A DNA stretch of 32,697 nt from an uncultured Nitrospinota bacterium (GTDB lineage Bacteria; UBA8248). The notes below the pieces were generated by a model. That model ran no database searches and was not told the origin of the DNA. It worked only from the letters and a program-made list of their open reading frames with translations. The stretch covers positions 1 through 32,697 of the forward strand of contig CAMYJL010000041.1 in the NCBI GenBank assembly GCA_947258645.1, given 5' to 3'. The translations under genes and the position numbers were made by a program. How positions within the stretch are numbered: the first letter of the stretch is position 1; every line of letters starts with the position of its first letter. Below are positions 16,670 through 26,297 of the stretch, one piece after another.

Positions 16670-16817
16670 CCGGCGCGCCGGGAGTCACGCAAGAAAGAAT
16701 CTTTGCCATCGGCGCCGGGAGAAGGCATAATTCCGCCCATCTCAAAAAGATGCCCGTGGCAAGCGTCTGGCGGTTGCCCGCCCGCTTTTTGCTCTTTCGT
16801 GGTGAATATCCGAAGAA

Positions 16818-19100
16818 ATGATGTGTACTCTCTCGTTGAGCCCGATTCACCATCGCCTCATTCAAATTCTCTCGGGATGGCTTATCTGCATTCCTCTTTT
16901 CCTCGCGGGGTCACTGACGACGGCAAATGCGGCGCCCGCCCCACCCGCCTCTGGCACATCGCCCGGGTTCACCCCATCCCCCCGGAAAACCCCCACAGGG
17001 GATCGCCTGCGGTTTTTGCAGGATTCTTCCGCGGCGGCCGCCATCACTGCCGACGAGCTTCTGGAAGACCGCGAACGCAAGCGCGTCATCGGTCGCGGAT
17101 TCGCCGACGCCACCGGTAACATCATCTTTCAGACCGGCAACGACCGCATCGTCGGCAACCGCGTCGATTTCAATCTCGACAGCGAGCGCATGGTGATATA
17201 CGACGCGCGCGGCTACGTCGCCGCCACCTACTACATCACCGGAAACATCATCCGCCGGATTGCCCACGACCGCTATGAGGTCATAGACGGAACGTTCACC
17301 ACCTGCGAGGGCGACACGCCGGACTGGGCCTTTCATTCAAAAAAAACCACCTTTCAGATCGAAGGCTACGCTCATCTCAATACGCCCCTGGTCTCGGTAA
17401 AAGGGGTGCCCGCGGCGGCGCTTCCCTACGCCATTCTTCCGATAAAAACCAAGCGCACCACAGGCTTCCTCACACCCGGCATCGGCTCCGGGAACAAAAA
17501 CGGATTCGAATTTTCCCCTACATTTTTCTGGGCCATCAACGAATGGTCGGACGCAACGCTCGGCTTCGACTATTATTCCGACCGGGGCACCCGCTACCGG
17601 GGCGAATACCGTTATGAATTGAGCACAAATACCCGGGGAGAAATCCGGGCTAGCACATTCAAGGACCGACGGGAAAGGACAACGCTCTCGGACCTAAAGG
17701 CGTTCCACATCTCTAACCTTCCCCAACTCGAAGGAAGCTTGGAGATATTCGTCGATGAAGCGACTCGGAATAACGCGGACCGATCTCTCGAGAGCAATCT
17801 TGACGAGCGTGTGCGCCAGGAGACCGACTCACGCGCCACGTTCACGCGAACCGTCCCCGGCATCCCCAACAGCCAGCTTCAAATCGGCCTGCGCCGCAGG
17901 GAAGGGCTCAGGGAAAGCGACGGCCAGTTGTTCCAAAAATTCCCGGAGGTTCTGCTGGATGTCAACCAAGCGCAAATCGGCACCAGCGACTTTTTCTTCA
18001 ACTTGGACTCATCCGTCGTTTCATTTCGCCGCGTGGAAGACAGAAACACAACCAGCCTCGTTCGGGCCGACCTGTCACCTTCGGTATCCCTGCCTCTCAA
18101 AACCGTCCCGTGGCTGGGCGTGACCGCCAATTCTGGATTTCGCTATACCTATTGGACAGATCAGAAACGGGATTCTCTCGTCGGAGACAACCCAAGCCGC
18201 GATGAGCAAAAAGAAGAAGGGCTTTCCCGGGAGATCTGGTTCGCCTCTCTCAATGTCATCGGCCCCCGCTTCAGCCGCGTTTACAAGGGAGAGGTCGGTC
18301 CTTTCCAGGATTTCAAACACATTTTCTCTTTTGAAACGACCTACGACTACGCCCCAGCCATGGATTCAAAGGACAGGGGGCTCATCATCCCTATTGACAA
18401 CGTGGACAGTTTCGACGATCGCAATACCATCACCTACGGAATCGTCAACCGCTTCCTGAGCAAGCTAAAAAGCGAGGACGGCGTCCAGACCCGGCAGCTT
18501 CTGAAGGCGAGCCTTACTCAAACAGCCGATATCGCCGAGGCGCGGAGAGAACAAAACCTGGCCACCAACCCCCGGCGGCCCTTCGGTGATGTTATTTTAA
18601 ACATTCAATCCCGGCCGATTTCGCTGCTGCGGTTCACTCACACATCCAGTTTCAACGTTTATGAAGACGAAATCGACGAACATTCTACGGGTCTTCTTCT
18701 CGACGGCGGCCGAAACTGGTACCTCAGCGTGGACCGTACCTGGATCCGCCAGCGAAGCCGCGGAAATTTTCCCCAAACAGGGGAAAGTTTCATCAATTTC
18801 GCCGGCGGCTACGCGCTTACTTCAGAATGGTTCTTCGAGTACCTCACCCGCCTGAACAAAGTCGCAAACACGACCCTCGAGCAAAGCGTCATCATCCGCT
18901 ACAGGGGATGCTGCTGGGGATTCAACCTCACCCTCACCGACACGCAGGACACGAGCGAAGTTTTCCTGAACCTCATCCTGAAAGGCGTCCTGGAAGGAGA
19001 AGAAGCGCCCACCTTCAAACGCTCCCAGAGTGTCACCTCAGAAGGACGCTTCCTGGGCGGCGGCAGCGTATCCCCCCTGCCCTTCGATTCATCCAATTGA
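16818..19100 (+). CDS. lptD: LPS-assembly protein LptD
   Basis: 760 aa with signal peptide; LptA-like N-domain (GNIIFQTGNDRIVGNRVDFNLDSERMVIYDARGYV), LPYAILPIKTKRTTGFLTPGIG, C-terminal RGCCWGFNLTL. Confidence 0.92.
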   Translation: MMCTLSLSPIHHRLIQILSGWLICIPLFLAGSLTTANAAPAPPASGTSPGFTPSPRKTPTGDRLRFLQDSSAAAAITADELLEDRERKRVIGRGFADATGNIIFQTGNDRIVGNRVDFNLDSERMVIYDARGYVAATYYITGNIIRRIAHDRYEVIDGTFTTCEGDTPDWAFHSKKTTFQIEGYAHLNTPLVSVKGVPAAALPYAILPIKTKRTTGFLTPGIGSGNKNGFEFSPTFFWAINEWSDATLGFDYYSDRGTRYRGEYRYELSTNTRGEIRASTFKDRRERTTLSDLKAFHISNLPQLEGSLEIFVDEATRNNADRSLESNLDERVRQETDSRATFTRTVPGIPNSQLQIGLRRREGLRESDGQLFQKFPEVLLDVNQAQIGTSDFFFNLDSSVVSFRRVEDRNTTSLVRADLSPSVSLPLKTVPWLGVTANSGFRYTYWTDQKRDSLVGDNPSRDEQKEEGLSREIWFASLNVIGPRFSRVYKGEVGPFQDFKHIFSFETTYDYAPAMDSKDRGLIIPIDNVDSFDDRNTITYGIVNRFLSKLKSEDGVQTRQLLKASLTQTADIAEARREQNLATNPRRPFGDVILNIQSRPISLLRFTHTSSFNVYEDEIDEHSTGLLLDGGRNWYLSVDRTWIRQRSRGNFPQTGESFINFAGGYALTSEWFFEYLTRLNKVANTTLEQSVIIRYRGCCWGFNLTLTDTQDTSEVFLNLILKGVLEGEEAPTFKRSQSVTSEGRFLGGGSVSPLPFDSSN

Positions 19101-19229
19101 TGGGCCAGAACCCGAAATATGATAAGATACCAACCCTGCGCCGGGGCTGAAACGCGACCATATCGGCTCCTGCTCTCATCGTTTTCTGATTGAATCTGCC
19201 CGCAGCCATCAGGAAGGATTGAACACTAG

Positions 19230-20567
19230 ATGCATATTTGCGTAATCGGCAGCGGATACGTCGGTCTCGTCACGGCTTCCGTCTTCTCGGACCTGGGCAA
19301 CGATGTGATCTGTGTGGATTCCAGCGAAAAGCGGGTCGAGACATTGCTCTCGGGAGAATGCCCCATTTACGAACCGAGGCTCCCAGAGTTGCTCGACCGG
19401 AACCGGCGCGAGGGGAGGCTCCAATTCACTACCTCCACCCCCTTCGGGGTGGCGCCGAGCGAGATCGTTTTTATATGCGTTGGCACCCCTTCTTTGACGA
19501 ACGGGCAAACCGACCTTTCCCAGGTGGAGTCGGCCGCCCGGGACATCGCCAATTCCCTGAACGGCTACAAGATCATCGTGAACAAAAGCACTGTTCCGGT
19601 CGGGACAGGCGATTTCGTCCGCCGCGTCATCGAAGAGCACCGACCGAATGGGAAGAATTTCGACGTGGTGAGCAACCCCGAATTTCTCCGCGAGGGACAG
19701 GCCGTTCGCGACACGCTCCAGCCCGATCGCATTGTCATCGGGGCATCTTCCGAAAAAGCCGCCAACCGCATGCGCGAGCTCTACCGCCCCCTGGATTGTC
19801 CGGTTCTCGTCACCGATATCTGCAGCGCCGAAATCATCAAATACGCCTCAAACGCTTTTCTCGCTACGAAGATCAGCTTCATCAACGCCGTGGCCAACCT
19901 CTGCGAAGAATCCGGTGCGGACGTCAAAGCCGTCGCGAAGGGTATGGGGTCGGACATAAGAATCGGCCCCCATTTTCTGGAAGCGGGGTTGGGATACGGC
20001 GGCTCATGCTTCCCGAAGGATGTCGATTCCCTTATCCACACTTCGGTAGAGCTGGGCATTCCGTTCAACATTCTTCAGCAGGTTGCGGAGGAAAATGCCG
20101 TGCGTGTCCCCCGCCTGGCAAAACGGATCATCAAGAGACTCGGCGACGACAGCGGAAACTCGCTGAAAAACAAGACGATCGCCATCCTCGGCCTTTCCTT
20201 CAAGCCGGACACCGACGATATGCGCGAGGCGAAAAGCATCGAACTTTGCGGACTACTATTGAAAGCCGGTGCACATATCCGCGCCTACGACCCCGTCGCG
20301 ACGGATAACGCCCGTACAATTCTCGGCGAAGACGGCGTCACCTATTGCAAAAGCGCCTACGACGCCGCGGAAGGCGCCGACGCCGCCGTTTTCGTCACCG
20401 AGTGGCGGGAATTCATTCAGCTGGACCTCCATCGACTACGAGAAGCCCTCCGCCAGCCCATCATGTTCGACGGGCGCAACATCTATTCTCCCGGCGAAGT
20501 TTCCGCCGCGGGAATCGAGTACCACTGCATCGGACGCGGTGTGTTCCCACCGGGGGGGAATCCCTGA
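19230..20567 (+). CDS. ugd: UDP-glucose 6-dehydrogenase
   Basis: [37 protein letters not shown]; catalytic [25 protein letters not shown]. Confidence 0.95.
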   Translation: MHICVIGSGYVGLVTASVFSDLGNDVICVDSSEKRVETLLSGECPIYEPRLPELLDRNRREGRLQFTTSTPFGVAPSEIVFICVGTPSLTNGQTDLSQVESAARDIANSLNGYKIIVNKSTVPVGTGDFVRRVIEEHRPNGKNFDVVSNPEFLREGQAVRDTLQPDRIVIGASSEKAANRMRELYRPLDCPVLVTDICSAEIIKYASNAFLATKISFINAVANLCEESGADVKAVAKGMGSDIRIGPHFLEAGLGYGGSCFPKDVDSLIHTSVELGIPFNILQQVAEENAVRVPRLAKRIIKRLGDDSGNSLKNKTIAILGLSFKPDTDDMREAKSIELCGLLLKAGAHIRAYDPVATDNARTILGEDGVTYCKSAYDAAEGADAAVFVTEWREFIQLDLHRLREALRQPIMFDGRNIYSPGEVSAAGIEYHCIGRGVFPPGGNP

Positions 20568-21526
20568 TGCGCATCGTCGTCACCGGCGGAGCGGGATTTA
20601 TCGGCTCACACTTGTGCGACGCGCTCCTGGATCGCGGAAAAGAGGTCCTGTGCGTCGACAATTTCCTCACCGGCAGGCGCGCTCACATCGAAGAAATGCG
20701 CGCACGGGGAGGAAGCCGGTTGTCCCTCCTCGAGCACGACGTGAGCGAAACCATCACCATCGATGGCCCGGTGGACGCCGTCTACCACCTGGCCAGCCCC
20801 GCTAGCCCCATCGATTACCTGACCTTTCCCATCCCGACTCTCAAGGTGGGCTCACTGGGCACCCACAACGCCCTTGGCCTGGCGCTCGCCAAAAACGCCC
20901 GTTTTTTTCTGGCCTCCACCTCGGAGGTATACGGTGATCCGGAGATCCATCCCCAACCAGAGAGCTACTGGGGGAACGTGAACCCCATCGGCCCGCGCGG
21001 CGTCTACGACGAGGCCAAGCGCTTCGCCGAGGCTCTGACGATGGCCTATCACCGCTCCCACGGCGTCAACACCCACATCGTCCGCATCTTCAACACCTAC
21101 GGGCCTCGCATGCGCCTAGCCGATGGCCGCGCGGTTCCGGCCTTTCTCTGCCAGGCGCTGAAGGGAGAACCCCTGACGGTATATGGAGACGGATCCCAGA
21201 CCCGGAGCTTCTGCTTTTATTCGGATCTGATCGAGGGCCTGATCCGGCTCATGGAAAGCGAGGTGCACGATCCGGTGAACATCGGGAACCCGGCCGAGAT
21301 GACCATCATGGAGTTAGCCGAACGCATCAAGGAAATCACCGGATCATTTTCCCCTATCGAGTGCCATCCCCTCCCGGTGGACGATCCCAAGGTTCGCCAG
21401 CCCGATATCACCCGCGCGAAAAAACTCTTGGGATGGGAACCCAAGGTGTCCTTCGAGGATGGAATCCAGGCCACCATCGAGGACTTCCGCCGTCGCCTCG
21501 ACGCCGACGAGGAGAGCGGCCCTTGA
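20567..21526 (+). CDS. uxs: UDP-glucuronate decarboxylase / UDP-xylose synthase (SDR)
   Basis: ATGA overlap with ugd; [79 protein letters not shown]. Confidence 0.92.
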   Translation: MRIVVTGGAGFIGSHLCDALLDRGKEVLCVDNFLTGRRAHIEEMRARGGSRLSLLEHDVSETITIDGPVDAVYHLASPASPIDYLTFPIPTLKVGSLGTHNALGLALAKNARFFLASTSEVYGDPEIHPQPESYWGNVNPIGPRGVYDEAKRFAEALTMAYHRSHGVNTHIVRIFNTYGPRMRLADGRAVPAFLCQALKGEPLTVYGDGSQTRSFCFYSDLIEGLIRLMESEVHDPVNIGNPAEMTIMELAERIKEITGSFSPIECHPLPVDDPKVRQPDITRAKKLLGWEPKVSFEDGIQATIEDFRRRLDADEESGP

Positions 21527-22212
21527 AAGGTCCGGGGCCAATCAGATATTGGCCCGAATCCGAGCGGCCGCGGGAGCGGCTCCTCTCCCGGGGCGGCGAC
21601 GCTCTCAGCGACGCGCAGCTTCTCGCCATCCTTCTCAGAACGGGCGATCAGGGCATCTCCGCCCTCGACCTCGCCATCGCCCTCATGGATCGCTTCGGCG
21701 GCCTCTCCGGCATCGAGGCCGCCTCCGTCTCCGAACTCTGCGAAATCAAAGGCGTGGGCCCCGCCAAGGCCGCTCAGTTGAAAGCGGCCCTGGAGATTGC
21801 CCGGCGGCTCGGCCGGGACGGGGGAGAGGCGAAACCCGCCTTTCACGGCGGAGCGGATGTCTACAAATTTCTGGCCCCCGCCATGTCGGGGCTTCCCCAC
21901 GAGGAGTTTCGGGTTCTTCTTCTCGACACGAAACACCGGCTTCTCCGCGAAAAGACCGTATCGAGGGGGACCCTCGCGGGCACCGCAGTGGATCCCCGGG
22001 AGGTGTTCAGCGCCGCCGTCCGGGAGCGTGCGGCGGCCGTCGTCTGCGGGCACAACCACCCGAGTGGAGATCCGGCGCCCTCTTCCGAGGACCGCGCCTT
22101 CACCGCGCGCCTCCTCGAATCCGGCCGTGTGCTGGGCATCCCCCTCCTCGACCACGTCGTCATCGGTCGGGACGGATATTTCAGCTTCGCCGAGGCGGGA
22201 TGGCCACCTTGA
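21523..22212 (+). CDS. radC: RadC/JAB-MPN domain protein
   Basis: TTG at 21523 overlapping uxs stop; [29 protein letters not shown] motif [14 protein letters not shown]. Confidence 0.92.
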   Translation: MKGPGPIRYWPESERPRERLLSRGGDALSDAQLLAILLRTGDQGISALDLAIALMDRFGGLSGIEAASVSELCEIKGVGPAKAAQLKAALEIARRLGRDGGEAKPAFHGGADVYKFLAPAMSGLPHEEFRVLLLDTKHRLLREKTVSRGTLAGTAVDPREVFSAAVRERAAAVVCGHNHPSGDPAPSSEDRAFTARLLESGRVLGIPLLDHVVIGRDGYFSFAEAGWPP

Positions 22213-22309
22213 AAATGGAATCGGAGATCGGCTAGATTGGCCCCGGTTGTCCGCTCCCCCCATTTCCTCCACCCGATGCCGTCCCGAAGGTCAGGCAGCG
22301 AGGAGTCCG

Positions 22310-22894
22310 GTGGATCTTTCGGCTCAAGAATTCCTGACTGACCGGGCGGAGCGCTTCGCCGCCGCCGCGGGGAGCGATCTGCCCGCCCAGGTCGAAAAAC
22401 TCACCGAAGCCGCCCTCGCCTGCCTCCGCAAGGGCGGGAAAATACTCGTCTTCGGAAACGGCGGCAGCGCGGCGCTGGCCACCCATTTTTCGGGCGAACT
22501 TGTCGGGCGCTTTCTCGGGGAGCGCCGCCCCCTTCCGGCCATCTCCCTGACAGGCGACGCGAGCGCCATGACGGCCATCGCCAACGATTATGACTATTCC
22601 GAGGTATTCGCCCGCCAGATTGAGGGCCACGGCACCCCGGGCGACCTGGCCCTCGGGCTGACCGCGAGCGGTAAATCCCCAAACGTGGTCACCGCACTCA
22701 TCCGCGCCAGCGCGGGGGGTATCACCGCCGCCGTCCTCTCCGGCCACGACGGAGGCCCGGCCGCCGGAGCCGCCGACATCGCCGCCATCGTCCCTTCGAC
22801 CGATACCGACTTCATCCAGGAAGCCCACGAGGCCGCCCTTCACTACATCTGCCACCGCGTGGACGCGGCTTTTTGTGGAGATACCAGCGCATGA
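22310..22894 (+). CDS. gmhA: D-sedoheptulose-7-phosphate isomerase
   Basis: GTG after AGGAG; SIS domain GGKILVFGNGGSAALATHFSGELVGRF, DTDFIQEAHEAALHYICHRVD. Confidence 0.92.
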   Translation: MDLSAQEFLTDRAERFAAAAGSDLPAQVEKLTEAALACLRKGGKILVFGNGGSAALATHFSGELVGRFLGERRPLPAISLTGDASAMTAIANDYDYSEVFARQIEGHGTPGDLALGLTASGKSPNVVTALIRASAGGITAAVLSGHDGGPAAGAADIAAIVPSTDTDFIQEAHEAALHYICHRVDAAFCGDTSA

Positions 22895-24375
22895 GCGAAA
22901 CACTCTCCCGCCTCGTCGCCGGGAACCCCACCATCCTCGTCGCGGGTGATCTCATCCTCGACCGCTACGTCTGGGGGGAGGTGGAGCGAATCTCCCCCGA
23001 GGCCCCTGTCCAGGTCCTCCGCTGGGTGAGCGAAAACGACGCACTAGGTGGCGCCGCGAACGTCGCGCGCAACCTTGCCGCCCTGGGCTGCAACGTCCGC
23101 CTCCTGGGCTTTATCGGAGACGACGGCGAGGGAACGCGCTTTGAGCGCCTCGTGGAGGAAGCCGGCATCGACGGCCGCTACATCCGGCGCCTTTCGGGAA
23201 GGCCCACCGTTTCCAAAACCCGCTTCATCGGACGCAGCCAGCATGTCCTCCGAGTCGATAAAGAGGAAAACTCCCCCATTCCCCCCCAGACGCAGGGGAT
23301 GCTGCTCGACGCCCTGCCCGCTGCGCTCGAGGGGGTGGACGGCGTCATCTGCTCCGACTACCTCAAGGGCGCCATCTCGCCCATCTTCATGAAGGGCCTC
23401 ATCGTCAGCGCGAAGGAGCGGAATTTTTCGATCGTCGTCGACACGAAAGGAAACGACTACTCCAAATACCGGGGCGTCCGCGCCATCACCCCCAATCTCG
23501 CCGAGGTCTCCCACGCGACCGGCGTGGAACTGAATAAAGCCGGAACACAGGAGGGCAAAGAACACGCGATCGACAAGGCCGCTCGGATACTCTTCGATCA
23601 GGTGGGCTCCGAGTTGATACTCATCACGCGCGGGCCGGACGGCATGACCCTTTTCGAAAGGGGTCGCCGAATCGCCCACGAAGCCGCCCGCGCCCTCGAT
23701 GTCTATGACGTGACCGGCGCCGGCGACACGGCGGCCGCTCTCTTCGGCCTCGCCCTTTTTCAGGGCATTTCTCCCGAAGAGGCGGCACAGGTGGCCAACC
23801 TGGGCTCGGGCATCGTCGTTGGCAAGGTGGGAACGGCCACTGTCACCGTCGCCGAGATTGAATCGGCCCTCGACGGCAGACGGGACGGGACAACCGAGAA
23901 AATCTTCGGCACGGAAGAGCTGGCCCTGCACCTTCAGCACGAGCGCGGCAAGGGGCGGAAGGTGATATTCACAAACGGCTGCTTCGACCTCCTCCACGTC
24001 GGGCACATTCAATACCTCCAGCAGGCACGAATGCTCGGCGACCTCCTCGTCGTCGGCCTGAACAGCGACGATTCTGTCCGCCGGATCAAGGGGGAGGGAA
24101 GACCCCTCATCGAGGAAACCCAGCGGGGGCTCCTCCTCGGCGCCCTCGCTTGCGTGGATTACGTCGTGTTCTTCCCGGAGGACACCCCTGAAAACCTCAT
24201 CCGGGCGATCCGTCCCGACATCCTGGTCAAGGGCGGCGATTACACGCCAGATGAGGTGGTCGGAAAAAATCTGGTGGAATCCCTGGGCGGGCGCGTCGAG
24301 GTACTGCCGTTCGTCGAGGGCGTCTCCACCACCAACATCGTGAACACCATCCTCGAACGCTACAGCGGAGATTGA
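22891..24375 (+). CDS. hldE: Bifunctional heptose-7-phosphate kinase / heptose-1-phosphate adenylyltransferase
   Basis: PfkB-type kinase (DVTGAGDTAAALFGLAL) fused to nucleotidyltransferase (FTNGCFDLLHVGHIQYLQQAR); ATGA overlap. Confidence 0.95.
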   Translation: MSETLSRLVAGNPTILVAGDLILDRYVWGEVERISPEAPVQVLRWVSENDALGGAANVARNLAALGCNVRLLGFIGDDGEGTRFERLVEEAGIDGRYIRRLSGRPTVSKTRFIGRSQHVLRVDKEENSPIPPQTQGMLLDALPAALEGVDGVICSDYLKGAISPIFMKGLIVSAKERNFSIVVDTKGNDYSKYRGVRAITPNLAEVSHATGVELNKAGTQEGKEHAIDKAARILFDQVGSELILITRGPDGMTLFERGRRIAHEAARALDVYDVTGAGDTAAALFGLALFQGISPEEAAQVANLGSGIVVGKVGTATVTVAEIESALDGRRDGTTEKIFGTEELALHLQHERGKGRKVIFTNGCFDLLHVGHIQYLQQARMLGDLLVVGLNSDDSVRRIKGEGRPLIEETQRGLLLGALACVDYVVFFPEDTPENLIRAIRPDILVKGGDYTPDEVVGKNLVESLGGRVEVLPFVEGVSTTNIVNTILERYSGD

Positions 24376-24382
24376 GGCCGGC

Positions 24383-25396
24383 ATGAGCGCGTCTTTGAAC
24401 GGCCCCCCGGCCGTCATCGTGACCGGAGCGGCCGGATTCATCGGCGCGCGACTCGCGGCCCGGCTGATCGGCGAAGGAGAACGAGTCATCGCCGTGGACG
24501 CCCCGCGCCACTTCGAGGCGCGCCCCGAGATTGCCGCCATTTACCGGGATGGACCGCCGACTGAAATTCTGGATGTGGAAAAACTCCCCGGACGGCTGGA
24601 AAGATCCGCCAGCGGCGAGATTTCCGGCGTCATCCATCTGGGCGCCTGCACCGACACCACCGAATTCGACGAGATTCTTCTAGACCAGGTGAACACGGCC
24701 TATACCCGCCACCTCTGGGAACTGGCGGCCCGCCTTGGAATTCCCTTACTCTACGCCAGCAGTGCCGCCGTCTACGGAGACGGCTCGCGGGGATACGACG
24801 ACAAAACGCCACCGGAGGCGTTCACCCCCCTCAACCCCTACGGCAACTCGAAACTTCTCTTCGACATCTGGGCAGCCGGCGAGGGCCAGAAACGCCGCCC
24901 CCCCGCCTGGACGGGATTCCGCTTTTTCAACGTCTACGGCTTCGGCGAGGCTCACAAGGAAAAAATGGCCAGCGTCTTCTACCAGGCCTTCGTTCAAATC
25001 ATGGAAAGCGGCGAGATGCGCCTGTTCCGATCCCACAAGGAAGGCGTTGCCGACGGACATCAGAGCCGGGACTTTATTTTTGTCGAGGATGTGGTAGACG
25101 TTTTATGCCATGCATGGCAAAAGGGACTACCGGACGGCATTTACAATCTGGGGACGGGCAAGGCGCGGACTTTTCTGGACCTAGCGCACGCGGCCTTCGC
25201 CGCGATGGGCCGGGAGCCCAGGATCGACTTCATCGACACACCCCCCGAGATACGAGCCCGGTACCAGTATTTCACCGAAGCCAGGATGGACAAACTCCTC
25301 GGAAGCGGCTACACAGGGCCGTTCACGCCCCTCGAAGAAGGGGCTCGGCGGTACTGGGAGCGCTTGAAGGAGAGTCTCACGGCCCCCGGCGAATAG
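24383..25396 (+). CDS. hldD: ADP-L-glycero-D-manno-heptose-6-epimerase
   Basis: VTGAAGFIGARLA; HLGACTDTTEFD; YASSAAVYGDG; NPYGNSKLLFD; FRFFNVYGFGEAHKEKMASV. Confidence 0.93.
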   Translation: MSASLNGPPAVIVTGAAGFIGARLAARLIGEGERVIAVDAPRHFEARPEIAAIYRDGPPTEILDVEKLPGRLERSASGEISGVIHLGACTDTTEFDEILLDQVNTAYTRHLWELAARLGIPLLYASSAAVYGDGSRGYDDKTPPEAFTPLNPYGNSKLLFDIWAAGEGQKRRPPAWTGFRFFNVYGFGEAHKEKMASVFYQAFVQIMESGEMRLFRSHKEGVADGHQSRDFIFVEDVVDVLCHAWQKGLPDGIYNLGTGKARTFLDLAHAAFAAMGREPRIDFIDTPPEIRARYQYFTEARMDKLLGSGYTGPFTPLEEGARRYWERLKESLTAPGE

Positions 25397-25466
25397 GCCC
25401 CGGACCGGGTCCGGAAACAGGCAGAAAAAACAGTTCTTTACCGCCCCTGTAAGGAAATCCCAACAC

Positions 25467-26297
25467 GTGGACATCGCACTTCTCGCCAGCGGGAGCAGCG
25501 GCAACGCCGTTCTGGTCCGCTCGGGCGGGTCCGCCTTTCTGGTGGACGCTGGATTGAGCGGCCGGGAGGTCACGGCCCGGCTCGACTCCATCGATGTATC
25601 TCCCTCCGAACTGCTGGGCATCGTCCTGACCCACGAGCACACCGATCACATCCGCGGCGTGGGGCCGCTGGCCCGGCGCTTTGGGCTTCCGGTGTGGACG
25701 AACCGCGCCACCCTCGAAGCGGGAAGCGCGACCCTAGGCAAACTCCCCCACTGGGTCGAGGTCACGATGAGCGTTCCCTTCGAGATTGGCGACATCTGGC
25801 TCGAGCCCTTCAGCATCCCTCACGACGCGGCCGACCCGTTCGGACTGACCCTGAAATCCACCCAGGGCTACCACGTCGGCCTCGCGACGGACATGGGGTT
25901 CGTCACCCAACTGGTCCGCGCCCGGCTCCAAGGTCTGAACGGCCTGATCCTCGAGTTCAACCACGATCTTCCGATGCTCCTGGACGGGCCCTATCCCTGG
26001 TCCATCAAACAACGTATCCGCGGAAAGCTGGGCCATCTCAACAACAAGGACGCCGCAGGCCTTCTCGGCGAAGTCGCCTCACCGGATCTCGAATGGGTGA
26101 TCTGCGCCCACATGAGCCAGCAGAACAACAACAAGGAGATCGTCGTCACCGAAGCGAAGAGCGCCCTGAACGGTCTGTTGAGTATGCCCTCTTCCGCTTC
26201 GCTCCACGTCGCCACCCAAGCGGAACCCACCCCGCTCTTCGGACAGGGCGACCGACGAAACCTCCCCGGCACGCTCGAAGTGGAGGAACTGAATTGA
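25467..26297 (+). CDS. MBL-fold metallohydrolase, YycJ/WalJ-like
   Basis: LLASGSSGNAVLV; VLTHEHTDHIRGVGPLARR; LILEFNHDLPMLLDGPYPWSIKQRIRGKLGHLNN. Confidence 0.88.
   Translation: MDIALLASGSSGNAVLVRSGGSAFLVDAGLSGREVTARLDSIDVSPSELLGIVLTHEHTDHIRGVGPLARRFGLPVWTNRATLEAGSATLGKLPHWVEVTMSVPFEIGDIWLEPFSIPHDAADPFGLTLKSTQGYHVGLATDMGFVTQLVRARLQGLNGLILEFNHDLPMLLDGPYPWSIKQRIRGKLGHLNNKDAAGLLGEVASPDLEWVICAHMSQQNNNKEIVVTEAKSALNGLLSMPSSASLHVATQAEPTPLFGQGDRRNLPGTLEVEELN

Noticed and set aside
23044-24540. 498-aa minus-strand ORF opposite hldE/hldD
   Set aside because: Shadow ORF from GC-rich codon bias; plus-strand hldE and hldD have clear family motifs and the antisense translation has no recognisable domain.
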